A program made the translations under genes and the position numbers. Of a stretch of DNA of 64,000 nt, positions 1 through 7,584 are shown piece by piece (position 1 is the first letter of the stretch; the number at the start of each line of letters is the position of its first letter). The notes under the pieces are model-generated. The model was not told the DNA's origin. It did no database searches and was given only the letters and a program-made list of their open reading frames with translations. The DNA is taken from positions 47,250-111,249 of the forward strand of contig UQUV01000007.1 of the NCBI GenBank assembly GCA_900544305.1, written 5' to 3'. Origin of the DNA: an uncultured Porphyromonadaceae bacterium (GTDB lineage: Bacteria; Bacteroidota; Bacteroidia; Bacteroidales; Muribaculaceae).

Positions 1-1
1 C

Positions 2-1468
2 TTTACCATCGACCCGCGTGATGCGAAGGACTTCGACGATGCCCTGTCCATCCGCAAGCTCGACAACGGACGCTGGGAAGTGGGCGTACACATTGCCGAC
101 GTTACCCACTATGTGCATCCGGGTTCCATCATTGACAAGGAGGCCGAAAAACGCGCCACTTCAGTATATCTTGTCGACCGTACTATCCCGATGTTGCCGG
201 AACGCCTGTGCAACGGCATCTGCTCGCTGCGCCCGAATGAAGAGAAACTGGCGTTCTCCTGCATCTTTGAAATGGACGATGCCGCCAACGTGCATGCCCA
301 CCGCATCCGCCGTACGGTCATCAAGAGCGACCGCCGTTTCACTTACGAAGAGGCTCAGGCCATGATTGAAGGCGGCGACGGCGACTACAAGGAAGAGGTG
401 CTCAAACTCAACGAACTGGCACAATGTCTGCGCAAACGCCGTTTCGAACACGGCTCCGTGAATTTCGACCGTTTCGAAGTGCGTTTTGAAATCGACGAAA
501 AGGGACACCCGATTGATGTATATTTCAAAGTGTCGAAGGAAGCCAACAAGCTTGTCGAAGAGTTCATGCTGCTTGCCAACAAGCAGGTGGCTACGGAAAT
601 CGGCTGCGTGAAAGGCAAGAAGAAGCCGAAAGCCTTCGTCTACCGTATCCACGACAATCCAGATCCCGACAAGTTGCTGAATTTTGCCACTATCGCATCG
701 CGTTTCGGATATAAGGTGAAGACGACGGGCAAGCGTGCGGACATGAACAGCTCGCTGAACAAGATGCTCGGCAAGGTGAAAGGCCGTCCGGAAGAAAACC
801 TTCTTTCGATTCTCGCCATCCGTTCCATGGCAAAGGCTGTGTATTCAACGGTGAATGTGGGCCACTACGGTCTGGCATTCGACTACTATACCCACTTTAC
901 ATCCCCAATCCGCCGTTATCCCGACATGATGGTTCACCGTCTGCTCGACAAATATCTTAACGGCGGCCGTTCGGTCAATGCCCAGAAGTTGGAAGACGAA
1001 TGCAAGCACTCGTCCGACATGGAACAGCTTGCCGCCAACGCTGAAAGAGCGTCCATCAAATACAAGCAGGTGGAATATATGGCCGACCGTTTGGGCAAGG
1101 TCTACACGGGCAGCGTGTCGGGTGTGACAGAGTGGGGCCTTTATGTAGAGCTTGACGAAAACAAGTGTGAGGGTATGGTGCCAATCCGTGACCTCGGCGA
1201 CGACTACTACGAGTTCGACGAAAAGAATTATTGCCTGATAGGCCGCCGCAAGAAACGCGTCTACCAGCTTGGCGACAAACTCACCGTTCAGGTAGCACGT
1301 GCCAACCTCGACAAGAAGCAGCTCGACTTTGCCATTGTCGATGAAAACGGCGAGCCGATGGTGACAGTCAACAAGAACGGCGATGTGCAGAAAGGCAGCA
1401 AACCGAAGAAAAACGAAAGTTCGTCCGCGAAAAGCCGCAAGGGCGGAAAAAGCAAAAAGCGCAAATAA
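2..1468 (+). CDS. rnr: Ribonuclease R, 3' part (5' end outside window)
   Basis: RNase R is a processive 3'-5' exoribonuclease that degrades structured RNA in the cytoplasm. The frame is open from base 2, so the N-terminal cold-shock domains lie outside the window. The first visible residues, TIDPRDAKDFDDALS, are the RNB catalytic motif with its clustered metal-binding Asp residues. The end of the RNB domain is marked by HFTSPIRRYPDMMVH near base 895. An S1 RNA-binding domain follows (VYTGSVSGVTEWGLYVEL), then a basic Lys/Ser-rich tail typical of RNase R rather than RNase II. An internal ATG at base 80 is not the start, because the catalytic motif lies upstream of it. Confidence 0.95.
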   Translation, partial: FTIDPRDAKDFDDALSIRKLDNGRWEVGVHIADVTHYVHPGSIIDKEAEKRATSVYLVDRTIPMLPERLCNGICSLRPNEEKLAFSCIFEMDDAANVHAHRIRRTVIKSDRRFTYEEAQAMIEGGDGDYKEEVLKLNELAQCLRKRRFEHGSVNFDRFEVRFEIDEKGHPIDVYFKVSKEANKLVEEFMLLANKQVATEIGCVKGKKKPKAFVYRIHDNPDPDKLLNFATIASRFGYKVKTTGKRADMNSSLNKMLGKVKGRPEENLLSILAIRSMAKAVYSTVNVGHYGLAFDYYTHFTSPIRRYPDMMVHRLLDKYLNGGRSVNAQKLEDECKHSSDMEQLAANAERASIKYKQVEYMADRLGKVYTGSVSGVTEWGLYVELDENKCEGMVPIRDLGDDYYEFDEKNYCLIGRRKKRVYQLGDKLTVQVARANLDKKQLDFAIVDENGEPMVTVNKNGDVQKGSKPKKNESSSAKSRKGGKSKKRK

Positions 1469-1516
1469 CGCGCCTGCTTTTTAACAAATATGAAATAAAG
1501 ATTTATTAAGGAATTA

Positions 1517-1548
1517 TTTCCATATTTGGTTTTAATGCGGTAATTTTG
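1517..1548 (+). promoter_or_regulatory. Bacteroidota-type promoter of frdCAB
   Basis: A TAATTTTG -7 box (1541-1548) has a TTTC -33 element (1517-1520) exactly 20 bp upstream. The -7 box sits inside a perfect 6-bp inverted repeat, GCGGTA (1537-1542) and TACCGC (1549-1554). Transcription should start near 1555, leaving a leader of about 65 nt before frdC. Confidence 0.7.
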
Positions 1549-1620
1549 TACCGCGAAACAAGTTTGCAGAGAACAAAACATTATAAATAATCAATTTAAT
1601 AACTTAAATTCAAAACTACT

Positions 1621-2310
1621 ATGTGGTTAACAAATTCATCCTTAGGAAGGAAAGTGGTTATGTCAGTGACCGGACTTTTCCTGCTCCTATTTGTGACCTT
1701 TCACGTATTAATGAATGCGGTAGCTCTGATTTCACCGAGAGGCTACAACCTTGTGTGTGAATTCTTGGGAGCTAACTGGTATGCTTTGATTGCAACAGTG
1801 ATTTTGGCAGCCGGTTTCGTTTTTCACATCATTTATGCGTTCTGGCTTACATTTCAGAACCGTAAAGCTCGTGGTAACGACCGTTACGCAGTGACAACTC
1901 GTCCGAAAAGTGTAGAATGGGCATCACAGAACATGCTTGTTCTCGGTATCGTAGTTGTTGCATTCCTGATTGTTCACTTGGTTCAGTTCTGGGCTAAGAT
2001 GCAGTTGGTTGAAGTAATGCACCAGGTTGGTTGTGAAACAGAAGCTGCTGCTGTTGTTTACGCAGCCGACGGTATGCACCACATCGCAAATGCATTCGGC
2101 CAAATTTGGACATTGCCAGTTTACGTTATCGGTTTGATAGCATTGTGGTTCCACATGACTCACGGATTCTGGAGCGCATTCCAGTCAATCGGTGTATCCA
2201 ACAACAAGTGGATTCCTCGTTTCAAGACTCTCGGTAACTGGTGGTCAACTATCGTAGTTGCATTGTTCATCATCCAGGCTATCATTTTCACTTGCCAATT
2301 TGCGGCATAA
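1621..2310 (+). CDS. frdC: Fumarate reductase/succinate dehydrogenase cytochrome b subunit
   Basis: This is the membrane anchor of the quinol:fumarate reductase that makes succinate during anaerobic growth. The 229-residue protein has about five hydrophobic helices. Histidines in FHVLMNA, FHIIYAFW, VHLVQFW, HHIANAF and FHMTHGFW are candidate ligands for the two b hemes, as in diheme FrdC/SdhC proteins. It is first in a C-A-B operon: frdA begins 52 bp downstream and frdB follows. Succinate dehydrogenase is the alternative name, but an anaerobic Bacteroidales favours the fumarate-reducing direction. Confidence 0.93.
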   Translation: MWLTNSSLGRKVVMSVTGLFLLLFVTFHVLMNAVALISPRGYNLVCEFLGANWYALIATVILAAGFVFHIIYAFWLTFQNRKARGNDRYAVTTRPKSVEWASQNMLVLGIVVVAFLIVHLVQFWAKMQLVEVMHQVGCETEAAAVVYAADGMHHIANAFGQIWTLPVYVIGLIALWFHMTHGFWSAFQSIGVSNNKWIPRFKTLGNWWSTIVVALFIIQAIIFTCQFAA

Positions 2311-2362
2311 TGGAATTGTTCCATTCAATGATTCAATTTTAAAACTTCAAATCTGTTGAGAA

Positions 2363-4378
2363 ATGGAAGAAAACAAAAAACAAGCTGGCAAAATAGTTGA
2401 CAGTACAAGCATAATGGGTCAATATGCCGTTTATTCGGACGAGAAGATTGACTCAAAGATTCCGGAAGGTCCAGTCGCAGAAAAGTGGACTAATTTCAAA
2501 GCACACCAGAAGCTCGTTAACCCTGCTAACAAGCGTCACCTCGACATCATCGTTGTAGGTACAGGTCTTGCAGGTGCTTCTGCTGCTTCTACTCTTGGTG
2601 AAATGGGATTCAACGTATTGAATTTCTGTATCCAGGACTCTCCACGCCGTGCACACTCTATCGCTGCACAGGGTGGTATCAACGCTGCCAAGAACTACCA
2701 GAATGACGGTGACTCTGTTTATCGTCTGTTCTATGATACTGTAAAGGGCGGTGACTTCCGTTCACGTGAAGCCAACGTTTACCGTCTTGCCGAAGTTTCC
2801 AACAACATCATCGACCAGTGCGTTGCTCAAGGTGTTCCTTTCGCTCGCGAATACGGCGGTCTGTTGGCAAACCGTTCTTTCGGTGGTGCACAGGTATCTC
2901 GTACATTCTACGCTAAAGGTCAGACAGGCCAACAGCTTCTTCTCGGCGCTTATTCTTCATTGAACCGTCAGATCAAGAAGGGTACAGTGAAGTCATATGT
3001 ACGGCGTGAAATGCTCGACCTCGTAGTTGTTGATGGTCGTGCACGCGGTATCATTGTCCGCAACTTGATTACAGGCGAACTCGAACGCTACGCCGCTCAC
3101 GCCGTTGTAGTTGCAACAGGCGGTTACGGCCGTGTGTTCTTCCTTTCAACTAACGCTATGGGCTGCAACGGTTCAGTTGCCGTTCAATGCTACAAGCACG
3201 GTGCTTACCTTGCTAACCTCTGCTTCACTCAGATTCACCCGACTTGTATTCCGAAACACGGTGAAAATCAGTCTAAGCTTACGCTTATGTCTGAATCACT
3301 CCGTAACGACGGTCGTATCTGGGTACCGGCTAAGAAGGAAGATGCTGAAGCTATCCGCGCCGGCAAGTTGAAACCGACTCAAATCAAGGAAGAAGACCGC
3401 GACTACTACTTGGAACGCCGTTATCCGGCATTCGGTAACCTCTGTCCGCGTGACATCGCCAGCCGTGCCGCTAAGGAACGTTGCGATGCAGGTTATGGTG
3501 TAGGTACAGGCAACGCAGTATATTTGGACTTCTCTGAAGCAATCAACCGTCTCGGCCGCGACGTTATCGAAGCACGCTACGGTAACTTGTTCCAGATGTA
3601 TGAAATGATTACTGACGACAACCCATACGAAACTCCGATGATGATCTTCCCGGCTTCTCACTACACAATGGGTGGTATCTGGGTTGACTACGAACTCCAA
3701 ACTTCTATTCCTGGCTTGTTCGCTATCGGTGAAGCTAACTTCTCTGACCACGGTGGTAACCGTCTGGGTGCTTCTGCTTTGATGCAGGGTCTTGCTGACG
3801 GTTATTTCGTACTGCCTTACACAATGCAGAACTACTTGTCAGACCAAATCAAGGTTAAACACCCGACAATTGACGCTCCTGAATTCGTTGAGGCTGAAAA
3901 GAAGGTACGCGCACGTATCGAACGCCTGATGAACATCAAGGGTAAACGTTCTGCCGACTCTATCCACAAGCAACTCGGTTTGATTATGTGGGATCTCGTT
4001 GGTATGGGTCGTACAGCTGAAAGCTTGATCAAGGCTATCGAAAAGATTGACGAAGTGAAGAAAGAATTCGAAACCAACTTGTTCATCCCGGGTGAAGCCA
4101 ACACGCTCAACACTGAGTTGGAAAAGGCTCTCCGTTTGGAAGACTTCATTACTATCGGTAAGTTGATGGCTATCGACGCTCTTCACCGTAACGAATCTTG
4201 CGGTGCTCACTTCCGTGAAGAATATCAGACTCCGGATGGCGAAGCTCAACGTCGCGACGATGAGTATATGTATGTAGGCTGCTGGAAATATGCAGGAGAA
4301 GGCCAGAAACCTATCTTGTTGAAGGAGCCGTTGAAATACGAAGCTATCAAAGTTCAAACTCGTAACTATAAGTCTTAG
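2363..4378 (+). CDS. frdA: Fumarate reductase flavoprotein subunit
   Basis: This is the catalytic subunit, carrying FAD and reducing fumarate to succinate. An N-terminal dinucleotide-binding motif is seen (VVGTGLAGASAASTLGEMG). His98 in RRAHSIAAQGG is the expected covalent FAD attachment site. Active-site and FAD-binding segments RNDGRIWVP, RDIASRAAKERC and PGLFAIGEANFSDHGGNRLG follow. The 671-residue length matches the Bacteroidetes and epsilonproteobacterial type. Codon use is strongly biased, like that of the ribosomal genes in this window, which suggests high expression. It lies between frdC and frdB, 37 bp before frdB. Confidence 0.97.
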   Translation: MEENKKQAGKIVDSTSIMGQYAVYSDEKIDSKIPEGPVAEKWTNFKAHQKLVNPANKRHLDIIVVGTGLAGASAASTLGEMGFNVLNFCIQDSPRRAHSIAAQGGINAAKNYQNDGDSVYRLFYDTVKGGDFRSREANVYRLAEVSNNIIDQCVAQGVPFAREYGGLLANRSFGGAQVSRTFYAKGQTGQQLLLGAYSSLNRQIKKGTVKSYVRREMLDLVVVDGRARGIIVRNLITGELERYAAHAVVVATGGYGRVFFLSTNAMGCNGSVAVQCYKHGAYLANLCFTQIHPTCIPKHGENQSKLTLMSESLRNDGRIWVPAKKEDAEAIRAGKLKPTQIKEEDRDYYLERRYPAFGNLCPRDIASRAAKERCDAGYGVGTGNAVYLDFSEAINRLGRDVIEARYGNLFQMYEMITDDNPYETPMMIFPASHYTMGGIWVDYELQTSIPGLFAIGEANFSDHGGNRLGASALMQGLADGYFVLPYTMQNYLSDQIKVKHPTIDAPEFVEAEKKVRARIERLMNIKGKRSADSIHKQLGLIMWDLVGMGRTAESLIKAIEKIDEVKKEFETNLFIPGEANTLNTELEKALRLEDFITIGKLMAIDALHRNESCGAHFREEYQTPDGEAQRRDDEYMYVGCWKYAGEGQKPILLKEPLKYEAIKVQTRNYKS

Positions 4379-4415
4379 TAGAACCAGCCTTTAGGCATTA
4401 AAATTTTAGCTAATT

Positions 4416-5171
4416 ATGGAAAAAGCAATTAACATAAAGTTAAAAATCTGGCGTCAACGCGGTCCTAAAGAGCCGGGTCAGTTCGTCAACTATTCACTTG
4501 ACAATGTGCCTACCGACATCAGCTTCCTCGAAATGCTCGATATGCTCAACGAACAGCTTGTAGAGCAGGGTGAAGAACCGGTAGTATTCGATAACGACTG
4601 CCGTGAAGGTATTTGCGGTATGTGTTCACTGTATATCAACGGTAATCCTCACGGACCTGTTGGCAGCATCACTACTTGCCAGTTGCACATGCGTAAATTC
4701 AACGATGGCGACACTATCACTATCGAACCGTGGCGTTCGGCTGCATTCCCGGTTATCCGTGACTTGATGGTTGACCGTACTGCATTCGACAAAATCCAAC
4801 AAGCCGGCGGTTACGTTTCATTCAACACAGGCGGTGCTCAGGATGCCAACGCAATTCCTATTCCTAAGGAAGCTGCTGACGAAGCTATGGACTCTGCTAC
4901 ATGTATCGGTTGCGGTGCCTGCGTTGCAGCTTGTAAGAACGGTTCTGCTATGCTTTTTGTTTCTGCGAAGGTTAGCCAGTTCGCTCTTCTTCCGCAGGGT
5001 AAAGTGGAAGCAGCACGCCGTGTACGCGCTATGGTAAGCAAGATGGACGAACTCGGTTTCGGTAACTGTACAAACACAGGAGCCTGCGCCGCTCAATGTC
5101 CGAAGAACATTTCTTTGAGCAACATCGCCCGTCTTAACCGCGAATACATGAAGATGAAATTGAAAGACTAA
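4416..5171 (+). CDS. frdB: Fumarate reductase iron-sulfur subunit
   Basis: This subunit passes electrons from the cytochrome b subunit to FrdA. The 251-residue protein shows the three expected clusters in order. The [2Fe-2S] ligands are in CREGICGMC plus a later TTC. The [4Fe-4S] motif is CIGCGACVAACKNG. A third cysteine set, CTNTGACAAQCPKN, serves the [3Fe-4S] cluster. It is the last gene of frdCAB and is followed by a strong terminator. Confidence 0.97.
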   Translation: MEKAINIKLKIWRQRGPKEPGQFVNYSLDNVPTDISFLEMLDMLNEQLVEQGEEPVVFDNDCREGICGMCSLYINGNPHGPVGSITTCQLHMRKFNDGDTITIEPWRSAAFPVIRDLMVDRTAFDKIQQAGGYVSFNTGGAQDANAIPIPKEAADEAMDSATCIGCGACVAACKNGSAMLFVSAKVSQFALLPQGKVEAARRVRAMVSKMDELGFGNCTNTGACAAQCPKNISLSNIARLNREYMKMKLKD

Positions 5172-5200
5172 ACCACATAGTTATTCAAAATAATCTTACG

Positions 5201-5233
5201 AAAGCCTCTGCCTCTCCGGCAGGGGCTTTTTTT
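5201..5233 (+). terminator. Rho-independent terminator of frdCAB
   Basis: A GC-rich stem, AAGCCTCTGCC pairing with GGCAGGGGCTT (one G-U), closes a short TCTCC-type loop and is followed by seven T residues. It lies 30 bp after the frdB stop. Confidence 0.9.
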
Positions 5234-5284
5234 ATTAATATAAGTTGCGGCTCGGGATAGCCAAACTTGAAAACTGCGTTTTCG

Positions 5285-5316
5285 TTTGTCTCTGCGCTCA
5301 CCTTTCACTATATTTG
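5285..5316 (+). promoter_or_regulatory. Promoter of the two-component pair
   Basis: TTTG (5285-5288), 20 bp, then TATATTTG (5309-5316): a consensus Bacteroidota promoter. Its position inside the longest open frame shows that translation must start downstream, at 5341. Confidence 0.75.
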
Positions 5317-5340
5317 CATACGGACACTAATGGAGATGTT

Positions 5341-6027
5341 ATGCAGAGAATACTGATTGTGGAGGACGAGAAGCGCGTGGCCGACCTGCTGAAGGCGGGA
5401 CTCGACGAAAACGGCTATACGACGGCTGTGGCCTACGACGGGGCTATGGCCTTGAGACTGTTTCAGTCGGGCGCGTTCGATTTGGTGATTTCCGACGTGG
5501 TGCTGCCGCGCGTCGACGGTTTTGAACTCTGTAAGGAAATACGGAAAATTAACGCCTCCGTTCCGATACTGATGCTGACGGCTCTCGGGTCGACCGACGA
5601 CAAGCTCGACGGATTCGATGCCGGTGCCGACGACTATATGGTCAAGCCGTTCGATTTTCGCGAACTGAATGCACGAATCAAGGTGTTGCTTCGCCGCAAG
5701 GGCGAAACTGCGTCAGAACGCCCGGAAAGACTCGTATATGCCGATCTGGAAATCGACTTGAACCGTCGGGAGGTGAAGCGGGGCGGCATGCCGGTAAAAT
5801 TGTCGCCGAAGGAGTACAGCCTGCTGCTCTATATGGCGGAGAACGCCGACCGCGTGATTTCGCGCGTGGAAATTGCCGAAAAGGTGTGGAACACGCACTT
5901 CGATACTGGCACGAATTTCATTGATGTCTACATCAATTACCTGCGGAAAAAAATTGACCGCGACTTTGCGGTGAAACTAATTCATACGAAGCCCGGCATC
6001 GGGTTTATTTTCACTGAACGCCCATGA
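5341..6027 (+). CDS. OmpR/PhoB-family response regulator
   Basis: This is a DNA-binding response regulator of 228 residues. The N-terminal receiver domain has the acidic pair ED (8-9), the phosphoacceptor Asp52 in VISDVVLP and the conserved Lys in YMVKPFD. The C-terminal winged helix is of OmpR/PhoB type (KLSPKEYSLLLYMAENADRVISR, later FIDVYINYLRKKI). The frame is open further upstream, but ATG 5341 is chosen because the receiver fold starts there (MQRILIVEDE) and the promoter lies just before it. The stop overlaps the kinase start by 4 bp (ATGA), so the pair is translationally coupled. The regulon is unknown; mgtA downstream is one candidate by proximity only. Confidence 0.9.
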   Translation: MQRILIVEDEKRVADLLKAGLDENGYTTAVAYDGAMALRLFQSGAFDLVISDVVLPRVDGFELCKEIRKINASVPILMLTALGSTDDKLDGFDAGADDYMVKPFDFRELNARIKVLLRRKGETASERPERLVYADLEIDLNRREVKRGGMPVKLSPKEYSLLLYMAENADRVISRVEIAEKVWNTHFDTGTNFIDVYINYLRKKIDRDFAVKLIHTKPGIGFIFTERP

Positions 6028-7391
6028 AAATCCGTACAGCCCTCACTTTGAAATATACGGCAGTGACGGCCACCGTCTTTATGCTGTGCATGCTGCTGGT
6101 GTATTTTGCTGCGGAACGTTCGCGTAGCAAAGCTTTTTTCCATGACCTTAAAGCCGAGGCGGTGACGAAAGCCCATCTGTTCTTGCTGGATAAGGTGGAT
6201 GCCGCCACGCTTCAGTCGATTTATCAGAACAACCGCCAGTTTATCGATGAGGTGGAGGTGGCGGTTTATACGCTTGATTTCCGTATGCTCTACCATGATG
6301 CGGCGCAGAACGATATCGTGAAAGAGGATAGGGCGATGATTGACAGGATTGTTTCGGAACGGGAAAAAGAGTTCTATGTGGGCGAGTATCAGGCCGTAGG
6401 ACTGGTCTATACGTTTGCCGGCAAGGACTATGTGGTGACGGCTGCGGCCTATGACGGCTACGGTTATCACAATCTCGACATTCTGCGGCGCACGCTTGTC
6501 GTGCTGTTTGTTGTCGGGCTCAGCCTGTTGTTTGTGGTGGGTTATCTTCTTGCCCGTGCTTCGCTAAAGCCCATGAGGGATGTGGTACGCGAGGCGGAAA
6601 GCATCACGGCTTCGAAAATCGACCGCCGTCTGCCCGTCGCGAACCGCCATGACGAACTTGGAGAACTCAGCACGGCTTTCAACGACCTGCTCGACCGTCT
6701 GGAGGTTTCGTTCAACGCACAGAAAATGTTTGTCAGCAACGTGTCGCACGAAATGCGTACGCCTTTGGCGGCACTGACGGCAGAACTCGACATTGCCTTA
6801 CAGAAGGAACGCTCGCCGCAGCAGTACCGCGAGGCGATGGCGAATGCTCTTGGTGATGCCCAGCGTATGGCAAAGCTGATCGACGGTCTGCTGAACCTTG
6901 CCAAGGCCGACTATCGGAAAGAGGATATAAAAATGGAGGAGATACGTCTCGACGAACTTTTGCTTGACGTGCGCGAACACCTGTTGCGGGCGCATCCCGA
7001 CTATCATGTCGAGCTGATTTTCGCGCAGGAAATCGACGACGAGCAGTCGATAACCGTCAATGGCAATCCGTATTTGCTGTCGATAGCTTTTGCCAATCTG
7101 ATGGAAAACAACTGCAAATACTCTCCCGACCGCATTTCTCTGGTGCAGATTTCTTCCCATCAGGGCATGGCATCCGTAACTTTGACCGACAACGGCGGCG
7201 GCCTTTCGGAAACCGACCGTGAACATCTGTTCAAACTGTTCTATCGGGGAGAGCGGAAAAATGAAGCCGACGGCCATGGTATAGGCATGGCGCTGGCTCA
7301 GAAAATCGTCCAACTCCACCGCGGGCAGATTGTCGTCCGTTCGGAACTCGGAAAAGGCACAACCTTTGCCGTAGAATTGCCGCATTTGTAA
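6024..7391 (+). CDS. Sensor histidine kinase, HAMP/HisKA/HATPase
   Basis: This membrane kinase (455 residues) is the partner of the upstream response regulator. TM1 is near residues 9-28, and a periplasmic sensor domain of about 120 residues follows. TM2 is around LVVLFVVGLSLLFVVGYLL. A HAMP linker follows, then the H-box with His242 in SNVSHEMRTPLAAL, the N-box NLMENNCKYSPD, and the G-boxes LTDNGGGLS and GHGIGMALA. The extracytoplasmic domain shows no motif that would name the stimulus. The 4-bp overlap with the regulator gene supports a dedicated pair. Confidence 0.9.
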   Translation: MKIRTALTLKYTAVTATVFMLCMLLVYFAAERSRSKAFFHDLKAEAVTKAHLFLLDKVDAATLQSIYQNNRQFIDEVEVAVYTLDFRMLYHDAAQNDIVKEDRAMIDRIVSEREKEFYVGEYQAVGLVYTFAGKDYVVTAAAYDGYGYHNLDILRRTLVVLFVVGLSLLFVVGYLLARASLKPMRDVVREAESITASKIDRRLPVANRHDELGELSTAFNDLLDRLEVSFNAQKMFVSNVSHEMRTPLAALTAELDIALQKERSPQQYREAMANALGDAQRMAKLIDGLLNLAKADYRKEDIKMEEIRLDELLLDVREHLLRAHPDYHVELIFAQEIDDEQSITVNGNPYLLSIAFANLMENNCKYSPDRISLVQISSHQGMASVTLTDNGGGLSETDREHLFKLFYRGERKNEADGHGIGMALAQKIVQLHRGQIVVRSELGKGTTFAVELPHL

Positions 7392-7404
7392 GTCGGGTTA
7401 TGGG

Positions 7405-7475
7405 TTATATAGTTTACAGTTTACGGTTTACAGTTTACAGACGCTAACCTCTAACCCCTAACCCATTCTAATAGT
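7405..7475. repeat. Intergenic GTTTACR heptamer repeat with TTAGGG-like arms (copy 1)
   Basis: Four tandem heptamers (GTTTACA, GTTTACG, GTTTACA, GTTTACA; 7412-7439) are flanked on the left by GGGTTATGGGTTA and on the right by CTAACCTCTAACCCCTAACCC. The flanks are roughly inverted relative to each other. A second copy is at 12055-12238. It lies between the histidine kinase and mgtA and has no coding potential. Confidence 0.8.
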
Positions 7476-7527
7476 TTTCTAATACCATTCTAACGGGTTT
7501 CTAACGGTGTTATTTATAAGCTGGTTA

Positions 7528-7535
7528 TACTTTTG
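7528..7535 (+). promoter_or_regulatory. -7 box upstream of mgtA
   Basis: TACTTTTG matches TAnnTTTG and lies 49 bp before the mgtA start. No convincing -33 box is present. The leader is too short for the Mg-sensing leader RNAs known from enterobacterial mgtA. Confidence 0.5.
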
Positions 7536-7584
7536 CGACGTGAATTGAAACAGTGATTGTCCAACCGTTTAAAAGTAAACAGCT

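Noticed and set aside
5245..5340. Longer N-terminus for the response regulator
   Set aside because: A consensus promoter lies inside this stretch, and the receiver domain begins at 5341.
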